NCBI RefSeq assembly: GCF_027942865.1
Contig: NC_134515.1
Coordinates: forward strand, 19,862,227 to 19,926,226
DNA length: 64,000 nt
DNA from: Odontesthes bonariensis
Taxonomy: Eukaryota > Chordata > Actinopteri > Atheriniformes > Atherinopsidae
Direction of reading: 5' to 3'
Shown here: positions 13,070-25,833 of the stretch, piece after piece
Layout of the letters: every line of letters starts with the position of its first letter
How positions within the stretch are numbered: position 1 is the stretch's first letter
Translations under genes and position numbers: made by a program
Notes under the pieces: model-generated
What the model saw: the letters and a program-made list of their open reading frames with translations, nothing else
What the model was told of the DNA's origin: nothing
The model's database searches: none

Positions 13070-14731
13070 GAGGAAGTACCTAATGAAAACTCCAGTTCCC
13101 ACTGTATTTCTTTATTTAAGCTTTTGCTCTGTCATATTTATTTCTTTTCCAGGAACAATGATTATGAGAATATTTTCCATCTCAGTTGAGGAGAAAACCA
13201 AAGAATGTCTCAATGTCTGAACTTTGCTTCCTACAAGACGACGTGTATCAAATCAATGTTTTTTTGTTTGCTTTTGTTATGGTTTAGACTCTATTTTCTT
13301 TCTGTTTTTCTATTCATTTTTTTTCCCAACTTGCTGATGCTCTCGTTTTGACAAAGGTTATCATCCGTGAGTCCCTCAGGGAGACATTACCACCACGACT
13401 TTCTATATTTACACATGAGCAAAGATGTTCTGGAACTTAGCCTGACTGAAAGAAAATTGCAACGCGCTGATAACCACATTTTGATAACCACGTCTTAAAT
13501 TCAACGAAGAAGAACCTCTCCCAAAGTAAAGTGTGAGTTTGGAAGGAATCGCTTTTTTTCGACGCACAAGCTGCCACGTTCTTTATCTTTTGGGTAAAAA
13601 CCCAGTGGATTATTTGGAGCTGTTCCCTCTTTTCACTCAGCAAATATTTTAGAGCGAGGGTCTCTAAATAACAGCTAGTTTGCATGTATACTCTAGTGTG
13701 AAGTTCATTCTTGTCTGTCTAGACTCTCATTACGACCCTGTTTGTCTGCGTTTTTTTACCTTGACCTTGGACTTCCGTGCAGCTGCCGTTTGGATGAGCC
13801 TTTCGCAGTTGTAATTTCCTTGAGACAAAAGAACTATAGTCTGCCTGAGGACCGACGGGGGTCCAGCTTCCTTTGTGCTGTTTACCAATACAAAACGGCG
13901 GCCTGGTGATTAGGCACCTCAGAAGTGCAAAAAAAAAAAAATGTTGATACGCTATGCGCCCTTTGCAGACAGCTTGTAGCTTGCTTTATGAGTGACTCAT
14001 AGGATAGGCATCACAAAAAGCCTACTTTATGGATACATTTGTGGGCCTATCCCATCGGTAATATTTCAAACTTGAAAATACAGGCAAGTTTTAAATGTGA
14101 ACCCAAGGATTTATTTTTTGAAAAAATGCTGCAGTGGAGACCAATGGAAGACTTCCACAGTTATAAATACAGGGCCTAGCATGAGGTGAACCTGAAAGAC
14201 ATGTTGGACCTTGATAGGAGCATGTAACCAATAGCCAGTCCGTGAGTAAATAGCAGAGGATGACTTCTTAGGGGAAGTAAGTCCGTATTTCTAGCATGGG
14301 TTCTAATTAAATGAGGTTTGCACACAACCCAGCTGAAAGCGGCCCCTTGTTCTTATTTTCGCCTGGAAGCGTCAGCATTCACTTGCATGGCATGAATGAA
14401 TAGCCCAGTGACACGGGAAAATCACATGAATTCGTTTAATGTTCATTTCAATTGTTTCATTACGTCTTCAGACGAAAAAACATATTTACCCGAGATTGCT
14501 CAGAGCACAAATAGTTTTATTCAAATTAAGGGAAATGGGAGGGGGCGGGATGGTTCATTGTAGGTGATTTAACCGTATCTCCAAATTTAGGATACCCTAA
14601 ACAAAAATTTGTTATGACGGTGTCTTACCTGGAACAGCTTCCATCTCGTCCTGTGGCTGCTGCTGCTTAGGTGCAGCGACACTCCTACAACACGTTCAGC
14701 GTTGCTCACCCAAAATCTACAAGTTCTGCAT

Positions 14732-14734
<3 letters not shown>

Positions 14735-14804
<70 letters not shown>
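14735..14804 (+). repeat. (AC)35 microsatellite
   Basis: Seventy bases of uninterrupted AC, followed by an A-rich purine stretch. About 1 kb upstream of hoxc13a. Confidence 0.97.
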
Positions 14805-14806
<2 letters not shown>

Positions 14807-15616
14807 AGAAAAGAAAAAAAAGAAAAACACGTAGACGCACAACCTGTATTTGCCATATTATATTTCATCTTTTAGCTCGGTAAAACAAAACGATCATTTT
14901 ATAATGTTTGCTCGGTTGGTTCGACAGTGTCAAAAATAGTGAGGATGTTATTAGTACACTTTAAAAAAACAAAACAATGATTACCTATTGAAAAAGTAAA
15001 CCCACCACAGATGAGTTTCGTCACGGAATCTGTTCTTAGCATGTTAATATGTGATCCAGGGCAAGATACGGGTTTAAAATTAAAGGCGTACACTGATAAG
15101 AGGATTTATATACGACTCCACGTGAGCACAACTGTAACATTCTAAATATTCAGCTTAATACACAAGCCACCACGGATTCTAGATTAGATGATGGTCTTTT
15201 TTTTTAAATAAGAATACATTTAACATTTAAACTAAATCTCAGCCACAACGTGTCGCTTTGCATCAAAGCTGTGAGCCAAGTGGTACAGTTTGGTAAAGTT
15301 TGCGCACGAGAGAGATCACACACAAAGCGAAAACACGATTCAATATTGTAGTTAATGAAATTTGACTTCAATTTATTTTCAATATAGCACATACGACATG
15401 CATCATAGGCTGTTATATTAGCAGGCAGTTCACTGAGTCGGCTAAATTTCACAGGTTGTTTTCGTTTGCCCCACTCGTGAACGTATCCAAACTCCCCTTT
15501 AAGGGTGTGGGTCTAAGTGCTTTAAACCAATGGTGTGACTCGGTGCTCTGCAGGGAAAATCTGTGACATGGGAGGCAGTGGGTCTTTAAAGGGCTGCTCT
15601 GCCCCTGCTCGCAAGC

Positions 15617-15649
15617 CCAATCTCGCAGGACTTGTTAGCGTATCACGTG
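15617..15649 (+). promoter_or_regulatory. hoxc13a proximal E-box (ATCACGTG) with upstream CCAAT
   Basis: ATCACGTG at 15642-15649 contains the CACGTG palindrome bound by bHLH-ZIP factors such as USF. It lies 132 bp before the hoxc13a ATG, and a CCAAT box sits 22 nt upstream at 15617-15621. The same 8-mer occurs upstream of hoxc11a and hoxc9a. The transcription start is not visible, so these could lie in promoter or 5' UTR. Confidence 0.5.
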
Positions 15650-15775
15650 CCAGATTCTTAATGAAGTGGACACACAAGGGCCTGGTGTGCGCATGCGCTT
15701 GGTGTAAAATGTAGTTGGAAATGAGGTGTCCGTCTTGGAGTAGTCGACTTTTAAAAAGCATCGGCAGCCCGTGAT

Positions 15776-17499
15776 ATGACGACTTCGCTGGTTCTGCATC
15801 CACGCTGGGCGGACACCTTCATGTACGTTTATGAAAAAAGCCCGAATGAAAACAACCAGAATAAAAGCCAAACAATGGAGGGACTGAGCGGTAATTGCCC
15901 TGCGACCCACTGCAGGGACCTGATGTCGCACCCCGCGCTGGGACGACATTCTGGCACCATAGCGACCCACCAGGGCTCCGTCTATTCGGATATTTCCTCT
16001 CCGGACACCGGCCGGCAGTGTCCCGCTCCTCAAACGTCTTCGAGTGCTTCTTTGAGTTACGGTTATCCCTTTGGAAACCCATATTACGGCTGTAGATTAT
16101 CTCACTCGCACAACGTGAACTTGCAGCAGAAGCCTTGCTCGTACCACCCCGCAGAGAAATATGCCGAGCCCAGCACAGCGCTGCCTACGGAAGAACTGTC
16201 TACCAGGGCGAAAGAGTTTGCCTTCTACCCGAGTTTCGCAAGCTCGTATCAGGCTGTTCCTGGATATCTTGACGTATCCGTGGTGCCGAGTATCAGTGCC
16301 CATCCTGAACCGCGACACGACGCCTTGATCCCCATGGAAGGTTACCAGCACTGGGCTCTCTCCAATGGCTGGGATGGGCAGGTGTACTGCTCCAAAGATC
16401 AAACTCAGTCAAGTCATCTTTGGAAATCACCTTTCCCAGGTATGGAAAAATTCTAATGATTTCCAATAATCAGAAATGAATCTACTCTTCAAGAAGCTTG
16501 TTGGGTTTTAACATGTGTCAAGGAGACTCTTTGAATGTGGTCAGATATTTTTTTAAAGCTGTTGTGTATTATTGTTTGGTCTATAATCTTTTTTGTGTTG
16601 AAGTTTCCATACCAGCTTTTAAGCCTAATGGAAACCGAACTCTTCCACCACCGAGGACATCCGCTCAATTTTATTTAGTTTTGATCAATGACAGTAACGA
16701 AATATTTCACTCACTGATGAATGTGTTGAATAAACCCTCGTCTGTCAAACCTCCATGTCACTTATCGTAAGTGCTTTTTTAGACTTTGTCATTAAATGCA
16801 GACGTCCCCCGTGTTGGTATTATACAAATCAGTCTGCACTCTCTGAGCAATATGGATAAAAGAAAAGAAAAAAAATGAAAATAAAAATAATCAGTTACAC
16901 TTTAAAGCTGCATGGGCCTTTGGAGACACTCAAAGTATTTGGTTTCGACAGTCACATGATAAATCTAATGAAGTTACTGTCACGTAGAATAGAAATGAAC
17001 ATCACTGCATACCTTTGCCCCCTGTATGACAATATAGTGTCTTAGCTAGCATTCTGTGTGTGGATTGTGGCAATAAATCTCAGCGCCGTGCGGTGCGTTT
17101 TTGTTTTGCATATATCTTGATGCATTCATAACATCTACAATACAAACAGACCCTGCTAGATACATGGTTCAGTGTCACGAATCGGTTCATATAATTTATT
17201 CAGGCTTGCCTTTTGCCTCATCGTACAGCATGCATCTTATCTGATTACAGACACAGAAGCAGGACCACTATGCACGTTACAGAGTGCGTGCCAGACTGCT
17301 CCCTGTGCTCCGTGAGTTTATGATCTTTGTGCAATCTGTAACTATTTTAATTTCAGGAAGGAATCCCCTCATCTTCTTCTCTGATACTGAAATTATACGG
17401 TAGCAAGCCACCCAAGCTCGGGCACGCAGTCAAATAAGCGCGCACTCGTGCTCAAACACACAAGCGCGCGTTTTCCACGTCTTTCAATGCCTCTCTCAG

Positions 17500-17574
<75 letters not shown>

Positions 17575-18535
17575 GACTGACTTTCTCTCACAAACACAAC
17601 TGCACTGCTTGAAAATAGAAACAAGCAACAGTAAATGTGACTCCTCAATTTAGTTATGGCTGAACTTAATATGTGAGAATTGTGAGAATAAGATGCAGTT
17701 ATTTAAATATACGCTGGTTTAAATTAAAATAGTCTACAATCATTTTGTGACTGTGGGAAAAACAAACAAACAAAAAAAACAACAACACTGTGACTGTATA
17801 ATTTCACGGGGGTATAAAGCTTCAAGTCTCACAGCTTACGCCCGTTGGTATTAAGGTCGTCATACTCGTCCTGTCATGTCTCTCATTGGCTGCCCTGTAT
17901 TCATTTCTTGGCGGGGGGATGCAGCCTCAGAGTTTAGGTTACATGAACAACTAAGTTAGCCACTTCCGAAAATACAGTGAAAAACGCTGCATAAAAAATG
18001 CCAAATCTTAATCATTTTTCCCCCCAAGTTTGTAAATGGTGAACTTCAGCTTAAAGTATGAGTAACACGTGTTACTTTAGAAATACCCAAACCCCAGTTT
18101 TCCATTCTCGTCCATTTAGTTGCCACGTTGTGTTTTTCTTTTTCTTTTTTGATTTAGTATTTTTTTCCTACCAGGCACTGTCTGGGACAGCCAATGGCGC
18201 ACACAAAGAGAAATATTTTAGTTTATATACTTACGCAGTCTTACCCAACAGCTTCGCATCTTCACGATAGATTTATCTGTGACACCATCAACCGTGATTG
18301 GTCTGTTGTTTTGTGGATAATCAGCAAGCAGATTAAGTATTGACATGCAGTTTTAAGGGAAAACAATCATCATCGGCCCCCAGAAACGATGCCCAGCTGT
18401 ATAGTGGCTGTAACTTGATACTGACGATTAGATTCTGAAACAAAATATGGCTAATTGTGCGATGATACATTTTCATTAGTTAAGCCTATATGTCAGGTGC
18501 AGCACACCTGAAACTGCCCTGCCCCCATTATTTAC

Positions 18536-18591
<56 letters not shown>

Positions 18592-19019
18592 AGACACTCA
18601 CATAGATACACACATACACACACACTAACTAAATCTTTAGAGTGGAACAATTGGGAAACTCTTTGTCAGCTTTGGTGATTTTTTGCGGTAAAAAAAAGCC
18701 CATTGAATTTCATTTGCTCTCAGTCTAATAGTTTCTCTTGGATTTTCCCTGTTCTCTCGCAGATGTCGTGCCATTGCAGCCCGAGGTCAGCAGTTATCGT
18801 CGCGGGCGCAAAAAGCGTGTCCCTTACACCAAAATCCAGCTGAAGGAACTGGAGAAAGAGTACGCAGCCAGCAAGTTCATCACCAAAGACAAGAGAAGGC
18901 GCATCTCAGCCGCCACAAACCTCTCAGAGCGTCAAGTCACCATCTGGTTCCAAAACCGGCGGGTCAAGGAGAAGAAATTCGTCAGTAAATCCAAGAACAG
19001 TCACATGCACACCACTTGA
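15776..19019 (+). CDS. hoxc13a: homeobox protein Hox-C13a
   Basis: CDS join(15776..16439,18763..19019), 306 aa. It is a posterior Hox transcription factor of paralogue group 13, acting in the nucleus in tail/fin and skin-appendage patterning. The ATG at 15776 gives [11 protein letters not shown], the group C13 start. Exon 1 also carries the HoxA13-type N-terminal region, including [15 protein letters not shown] and [13 protein letters not shown]. The donor is CCAG|GTATGG (after 16439) and the acceptor is CGCAG|ATGTCG. The phase-1 junction rebuilds the family sequence [12 protein letters not shown]. The homeodomain spans residues 236-295 and ends with [12 protein letters not shown]; there is no Pbx hexapeptide, as usual for group 13. 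The Gly-rich tract of mammalian HOXC13 near residue 25 is absent and replaced by an Asn-rich stretch. First gene of the cluster; hoxc12a follows 8.1 kb downstream. Confidence 0.98.
17501..17570 (+). repeat. (CA)35 microsatellite in hoxc13a intron
   Basis: Seventy bases of uninterrupted CA. Confidence 0.97.
18539..18625 (+). repeat. (CA)n microsatellite near hoxc13a acceptor
   Basis: About 25 uninterrupted CA units (18539-18588), then imperfect CA/GA/TA repeats to 18625. On the transcribed strand this gives a CA-rich intronic RNA close to the 3' splice site. Confidence 0.93.
18763..19019 (+). CDS. hoxc13a: hoxc13a exon 2 (homeobox)
   Basis: Encodes residues 222-306. The homeodomain starts [10 protein letters not shown]; helix 3 reads [17 protein letters not shown] with the invariant W, F, N and R. 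Val in VTIWFQ and RRVKEKK are diagnostic of group 13, where other groups have VKIWFQ and RRMK. The tail [11 protein letters not shown] ends at TGA 19017-19019. Confidence 0.98.
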
Positions 19020-20030
19020 TAAGATGATCGACCTCCTTGAAAATGCAACTATTTCCAAAACAACATGCCATATATTTACCTCTTATATTGAAATATCGTG
19101 GTTGACGAACATTTTGGCCGAGTGTGTCTTTTAATTTAAGCTCCATCATCAGCTCCATCGACCATGCCAACAAGCCCCCACTTCTCAGTTTAGAGATAAT
19201 GCTCTAAAAACTGTGAAAACATTGAAAATTCACTTCACATTTGTTTTATAGGAATGTACATATATAAATATATAATATTTAAAACAGTATCTGTATTTCA
19301 AAGACAAGTATTGCGTGTTTTTCCAGTTTTTTTTTCAAGCCAAATCTTAAAAGGACTGATGACTGATTTCTACGACTTGCAACGGGCAGATCAAAAAAAC
19401 AGAGGAAACTGTTATCGTTTTTAAAAAAATAAATGAAAAAAAAGGTGATCGCCATGGACAAGAATTGTTGTGGAGAGACGACGAGTCAAACCTGAGACGT
19501 GAATCATCTTCCACAACATCTGACCGAGAAGACTTTCAGGAGAAAGAATGATTTAAAAAAAAAAAAAAAAAAAAGAAAAAGATTCCCTCTCAATTTCAAA
19601 GACAGTGTTCCTCTGTGTGGGATGTGTTCTGTTAAGCCTGGGGTAAAACAAAGGCTGCTATGTTGTTAATCTGTATAGTGCAATGCCTACATTATTTAAT
19701 TCATATTATCTAGTATGGCGGAACTGTTAACTGGAATATCACAGACCTGTATGTTTTCCTTTATCAGTGAAGGATTCTGTCATGCAACTGGAATGATTGT
19801 AAACCATTAAAGTCAGTGAGTATTACATATAAATGCACAATCGTTTTTTTTTCTTTGTTTGTTTGTTTTTTTCCTTTTTTGTTCCGACTTTGTTAGTGTA
19901 GCATTGGAGCTGGTCACACGCCTTGTACGAAGCCTGTAATTTCTACTTTGGTGCAGTATGTGAACTGTATTGTGGTGTTGAATTACGTCCTGGTCACGTG
20001 TTTCATAAATAAATGATGATGATTATGAAA
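19020..20030 (+). terminator. hoxc13a: hoxc13a 3' UTR with candidate poly(A) signals
   Basis: A+T-rich downstream region with A-runs near 19556-19574. Candidate poly(A) signals are ATTAAA at 19806-19811, followed by a T-rich stretch, and AATAAA at 20008-20013. The end of the transcript cannot be fixed without RNA data. Confidence 0.5.
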
Positions 20031-23000
20031 ATGTTCAAACATTCAAGTCAATCGGCCACCCCGCGTGCAGCACTCGCTGTCGTTTCCAGGTGAACTTGTG
20101 TCGCAGGGCTGCAGAGGCTCTGGCCATCGTCGTCTTTCCTCCTCAACATCAGCGGCGGATGCGTGCGGGCCAAGATTCTGTCCTTCAAAGTTCTTAATCA
20201 GTGGGGATCCAGTGGTGACACGATAATCAACTGGAAACGAGGCGCATTAAAAAGAAAAACTTTCACGTTTGAAAATAAATCCATTTTAAAAAGTCTGATG
20301 AACCATGATATTGGGACTTACTTCTATTCCCAGATTGAATATATTACGTCTGCAGGAGCTGATCTTTCGAAATGGAACTTGTTGTGAGATTCTGTAAACG
20401 GGTGGAAAATTTCACCTGCAAGTTCAAGTTTGTTCACGTTAGTTTCCTCAACCGCAATTGGGAGGACAGTTGCCACCGACAGATGTGGTGTTTGTCTGTT
20501 GGCAGATGTTCAGTTTTCGAAATCTGGAGAGGCATAAAGGCAAATCGAGTGATTCATGCGTCTCTTGTAACAAAAACTTTTTCTGTGTTACCACACAGTA
20601 TTCTCAAATTCCCTTTTTCAGATACCGTGGGTACAAATTAGTAGCTGTTGGTCTGTGGGAACACAATGCAACACACAAAAGGCAACAAGTTAAAAACAAA
20701 AAGCTTCCTTTCATTTGGGTCGTCTTTGACTGATAAAATGATTGACTGAGATTTCTCTGAGACAAACGTGACCGAATTAAAAAGAAACAGTGCTCGCGTT
20801 AGTGCGTCGTTCTTCGGCCACGCGTAAAGTTGAATTTTGGCGAGGTCCTGCGGTAACAGGTGAGTTGTGCGATGAACTTGAGGGTGCATTTATCAATGCT
20901 TTGGCACCCATTGTTTTAGCACTTTAACCACATCTCAACGGGAGCTTGATAGCTCCAACTACAACGTGCAATTCGTGAAACAATTTTTTTCTGGGCTTTT
21001 CCCTATAGTTTTGATTAAAATTGGTACACATAACTCACATATTTAGTGTGTTGTTGAGGGTATTAATTTCTTAGCTTGAAGTGTTTGGGATTATCAGCTT
21101 CCCGAATGTCTCCATGGGCAAGTCAGAAGCAACAGTGATGAAAACGACTGGATGGGACTAAATGACGTTTTAGACACAGCTGACTTGATAATTACAGAAG
21201 CTGCAGTAAGTTTATTTTAAGCTTCTGTGGACATGTCTATCTCAAGTCTGTAATTTCAGTTTCTAATTAGAATAAACACTGCGGCGGATTAGTCTTCATG
21301 TGAGACTATACTCAATGGTTAAAACGTGGGTTTTGTCCAAATATTCAACAGCTCGGGCCTTCACGTTAGCCAGTTACGTCTGTTATTTCCCAAAACGTAG
21401 AGCTAAATTCAAAAAGACACTGTGCGATTTTTTTCTCTCCTTCTTTTTCACTTTAATTTCTCTGCGTGCCAGTTGTTGGCCGGGCCGTGTCATTCTTTCC
21501 AGCTTCTCCACATCTTTTTTTGAAGCTGTTGTTGAGAATCCATGCCATCACACTTTCAAGTTTTTTGTTTGTCTGGTTCCTGGATTTTGGGTCCATGTGG
21601 AAACTTCTGAGTCTCCTAATTTACCCTTGACCATGACTATGCAGTCACTTTGACCTTGACATCACAGCAGATTGTGAATAATAAATAGGGGGCTGGACAC
21701 CAATGCTCGCGGTTTGTTTGTAGGCAAACAAGGTGTTATTTCCCTGTCTAGACAGCCGGGCTTAATGACACGCCATAAATTAATAAAATGGGGAAGTGTA
21801 GCGATATCCTCTGACCTACATTGCTGACCATCTCTCAGAGCCTTGCATTAACATTTGGGCTCTTCTTTTCTTTTCTTTTCTTTTTTTCCCCTTTCTTTCT
21901 GTCTTTTTTTTTCATCTTCAGAAATCCTCTAAAAGTACGCGTTCTGGCCCATGCCTCTGGAACCACCAATGGTTTCATACACTCATCACGAGGTGTGCAT
22001 TGTTGACCACGGCGGACAGGTAGGACTTTTGACGTTTCACATCAACAGCAGGAATCCGGAGCAAGCAGCCACACTGTCAACACAGCAAGAGGAAATCATG
22101 GCACGACGTCGCCCACAATATAACAATTAAAGGTATGGCAGTTTTCTTCCTAATATGGCGGCGGGCCTACATGGACTTTGTTTGATGACTTTTTAGCTGA
22201 GAAAAGAAAAAGGGAGAAAAACGCACCGCCGGACACTGAGTACACCAAACTAACTTGCAGGAATATGATGAATAATATTAGGTGCCTTGCGGATTTGCAC
22301 ATATTCTGTTTTTTTTCTTTCTTTTTCGCCATTACGTTCTGAGTGAGGAGCAAGATACGATACATTTAAAATATATTTTCTAAAACAAAAGTGTAAATTC
22401 TTGATATTGTGCTGCATTTTACTTGAAGTTTATTTTGGTGTATTTCTTGTTTGAGCAGTAACATAATTGCCACGTAGTAATACTAACCTTAATCAAGAAA
22501 ATATAAAGGATGAGTACAATTTATTCAAATTTTGTTTTTTAGCATTTGTTTTTCAAACAGGCGTCTTTGGAAATTACAGCCTCTATTTACGATAGGCTAT
22601 GTTGATTTTTTAAAAATTTTATTTTCTACATAGATGTTAGAAACATGCACGTATACTTTTCTACATTCATACAATTCAAAGTATTCCAATAAACACATTA
22701 CAAAAAGTCACGTATTGAACTTGAGTGTGAAATATCCACACCGCTTCCTGAAATTGAATAATGTTTTGCCCGCTGAAGTTGTAAAATTTGTCCCTCATGA
22801 GACAACACACGCCCTTGATTTACATTTTACTCTCCCCAGCAAAGGAAGTCCCAGAATCTGAACTCACGAATTCAGACCGGATTATTTCAAATAATGGACA
22901 ATGCTGATGCGCTGTGGTGCCTTTTCACTCTGGTCAGCCACGGATTTTACCTTGGAAAAAGTATAAACTGTAAAAAGTCGCCCTGTGTTTGGTTGTGTGT

Positions 23001-23775
23001 GAGGCGTCAAAGCCGCAGGCCGCTGCCAGTCAGAGCCATGAGAAAGGGGGCTGATAACCTCTGGTGGTGACCAGAGGAAAATATCAGGAAGTGCTGCAAC
23101 TGTCACTAATTTATGAATTGTTCAGCTCATGTCAACTTCCCTTCCCACACACACTGCTCTGATTTTGCATATAATTGGCTCATATTCAGCACTTTTAAAT
23201 CACATTTGTGGAATATTTTTTATCATTTTGATGAAAAGCTTTACATGATCACTTTGAAAGTTGAAAGCCTCCCTGTATGCACCGCAGTGGATGTTAGCAA
23301 ACACAGAAGTTACCGCAAAAGCCCCTACTGCTCCAACTGTGCTGTTTGTGTTTTTATGCGGTTGTTGTTTACCACAATTTAGGCCTATTTGTTTTAAATT
23401 TTTTTGCAAAGTTTAGTCATCAGTCAGTTTCACTGCGTATGGCATTATTTGAAAAGCACACGCTAACAGTTCAAGACAACAACAACAATGACGATAAAAA
23501 AACATGATAATAGCAATAATAGCTTTGTTTAAACGGTGCCTTCCCTGACTTATTTACACTCTGAACTGTAAAAGCCCACGTTGAACACGTTTGACCTTCA
23601 TATGGGAAGTGGCGCCCTTTAATTGAACTGAATTGCGTTCAACTCGAGACATGAGCAATATTTTACAATTATCCGCTTTTTGCTTTAATGAAGAAAAAAA
23701 AACTCCCACTGTTTTTGACGAGCAGTTTGCGTTTTGATTTCTTGTTTGTATATCGTAAAACACACACTCTGACAC

Positions 23776-23778
<3 letters not shown>

Positions 23779-23819
<41 letters not shown>

Positions 23820-23830
23820 ACACACACACA
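23779..23830 (+). repeat. (CA)n microsatellite
   Basis: About 26 CA units with one CC interruption. Confidence 0.93.
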
Positions 23831-25481
23831 TACGATCATAAGTAGGCTACAAGTTGCTTAGAAAACAATAGAACAAATAAATTAAATAAATTAAATTAAA
23901 CTGAATATTTTTTAAGGGGAAAAGTAGGTTTTGGAAGCTTGTTGTGGTAGTTTTTTTTTTTTTTTTTTACACTGACGGTCAAGTTCAAATGTTCGTAGCT
24001 ATAGACACGAAGGGGAAACTGCTTTATTGGGGGAAAAAAGCTTGTCCGTGTTGTTAATTTACGCACCTCCGCGTGTTCATATTCAATTGTTCTCAAAATT
24101 GGTTTGATTGTTGTTGCGAATTTCAAATTCTGATTTCACCAAAGACCACCGTCCGGATTGGTATGGGCCCTTCTTAACAGTTGGAAGTAATATAGCAAGA
24201 TACACAGACTACTTTACAGGCGTGATCAGAATGTGTGTTTACGCTTGTTTAGTGAGGCCGCTTAAATTTCTGTCTGCAGTCGGTTGTTGTGAACAAATGA
24301 AAAAGATGATCCAGAGCTGTCATCTAAAACGTTTCCGTCCCGTGGATTCTTTAGGTTTCCCCCGGTAGTTTGTTTCGCTTGAAGGAAGCTTTACAGAGGT
24401 TACACAGGGCTATAGCTGTGGCAACCTGCCTGCACAGAATCAAAGAGAGAAAGGGGGAAGAAAAGGCCTTTGTTTAGACTATTGCCTTGTCTGGACAGGA
24501 CACCGGATTCCAGGCGGCTAATTTCAATATCGAGCAGACAGTGTACTAGACAGTGACCTTGACAGTGCTTGGTTATTTTGTTTAATTGTTTTGTTTTAAA
24601 AAACTATTTGTTGTGTTGCTTTAGCTAAAGGCCCACAGCTTACAGTCAGATATGACATAATCGCTGAGCATAAGATGCACTGAACAGACGGCAGTTGTTT
24701 GAATGAGAAATCCGGATCTGTGGGAGCAGGGAATCGGAGGCGTGGAGAGGCGAGGCAAGGAGGCGCAACACATGGCCTCTTTCCCCGAGGTAAAGTGGCA
24801 ACTTAAGCCTGCATATTACTTACTGGATGGCCGTCCGGGCTATTTTCTTGTAAACATCACACTGCACTGTTTTGCTTTTGATAACTGTTATAATGACACA
24901 ATAAGCCGTGAGGGGATATCAGGACACTCAAATGATTCTCATAAGACTGAGACCTTAGATATTATATTGGACTGATGTGCTGCATTGCGCGACACACTAA
25001 CTAGATGAAAGAATGTGCAGCGATACGAGAGGCTGTGAGAGCAAGGGACAGTGAAACCCCAGTGGGTCTCTACCGGCCACTCCAGTTAAAACATTTGATA
25101 TTTTTCTTTCTATTTAAGGCTGGAGCAAGGCTCGGTGCCTTTAGGTTAGATAGGATACACGGTCACAAGTGACAGATACAGCGATCGAATATCGGCTGAC
25201 TTGCAAATCGTTCCCAAACAAGTGTTTAAACGAATGCTAATGTTCTCACATAACACTTCAATGGCAAATTTTGTGGCACGCAACTCTCGCCGCTCAGCAC
25301 GCATGTGCAAGTCTGTGCAACCACGCACATTTCTGTCAATCCCCTTATGCCTCATTTATTATCAATAAATGCAAGCACTTTTTGCTCATTGCCAAGTGTT
25401 CAGTTTTTTAATCTGACGTGTTATTTCTCGGTAATAAGGAAGCTATTAGATTGTTTTTATTTTTCAAAAATGCCTTTTCGA

Positions 25482-25483
<2 letters not shown>

Positions 25484-25531
<48 letters not shown>
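25484..25531 (+). repeat. (AC)24 microsatellite
   Basis: Uninterrupted AC units. Confidence 0.95.
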
Positions 25532-25532
<1 letters not shown>

Positions 25533-25810
25533 ACTGTTTATTCTTTATTAAATAGTAATATTTGCCCTCGTTATTTGTCAGTGAAGCCTAAAATGTATGG
25601 AGTAAACGCATTCTGCTTAATCAGTTATGATTTGCAATACTTTTTAAATGGACTATTTGAGTTCAACATCAAGTTCAAGCACCGTCACTCTGCGTCATGA
25701 ACTTGAGTGATTCGCCAAAGGCGTTCAGAATGTGCTGAGATGTGTTTAAGATTGTTTGTATCTTCTGGCAATGTATCATGAAAGAGGTAAAGTTTTTTCT
25801 TAATTTTTCA

Positions 25811-25833
25811 AATTAATTAATTAATTAATTAAT
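25811..25833 (+). repeat. (AATT)n tetranucleotide repeat
   Basis: Self-complementary tetranucleotide repeat of nearly six units. Confidence 0.9.

Larger units (their letters stand above)
1..15600. other. gene-free 5' flank of the HoxC cluster
   Basis: No open reading frame in this stretch carries a domain I recognise; all are short and many run through low-complexity DNA. It is A+T-rich and holds a perfect inverted repeat near 940, a wider foldback near 1650-1727, a 35-nt pyrimidine run at 990-1024, and several microsatellites, listed separately. In vertebrates, DNA 5' of Hox13 holds long-range regulatory sequence, so enhancers are plausible, but none can be named from one sequence. No trace of a group-14 Hox homeobox was seen, as expected for a teleost. 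Confidence 0.6.
16440..18762 (+). other. hoxc13a: hoxc13a intron
   Basis: GT-AG, phase 1, 2.3 kb, the longest of the five introns. It contains (CA)35 at 17501-17570 and (CA)25 at 18539-18588, the latter ending about 175 nt before the acceptor. No other gene is seen. The stop codon 14 nt after the donor (TAATGA at 16455) ends any read-through product. Confidence 0.9.

Noticed and set aside
16440-16456. Read-through extension of hoxc13a exon 1 to the TAA at 16454-16456
   Set aside because: A consensus donor precedes it, and the spliced product restores the conserved SPFPDVVPLQ junction.
23779-25531. Tandem arrays that might suggest a CRISPR
   Set aside because: They are dinucleotide microsatellites without spacers, in vertebrate DNA.
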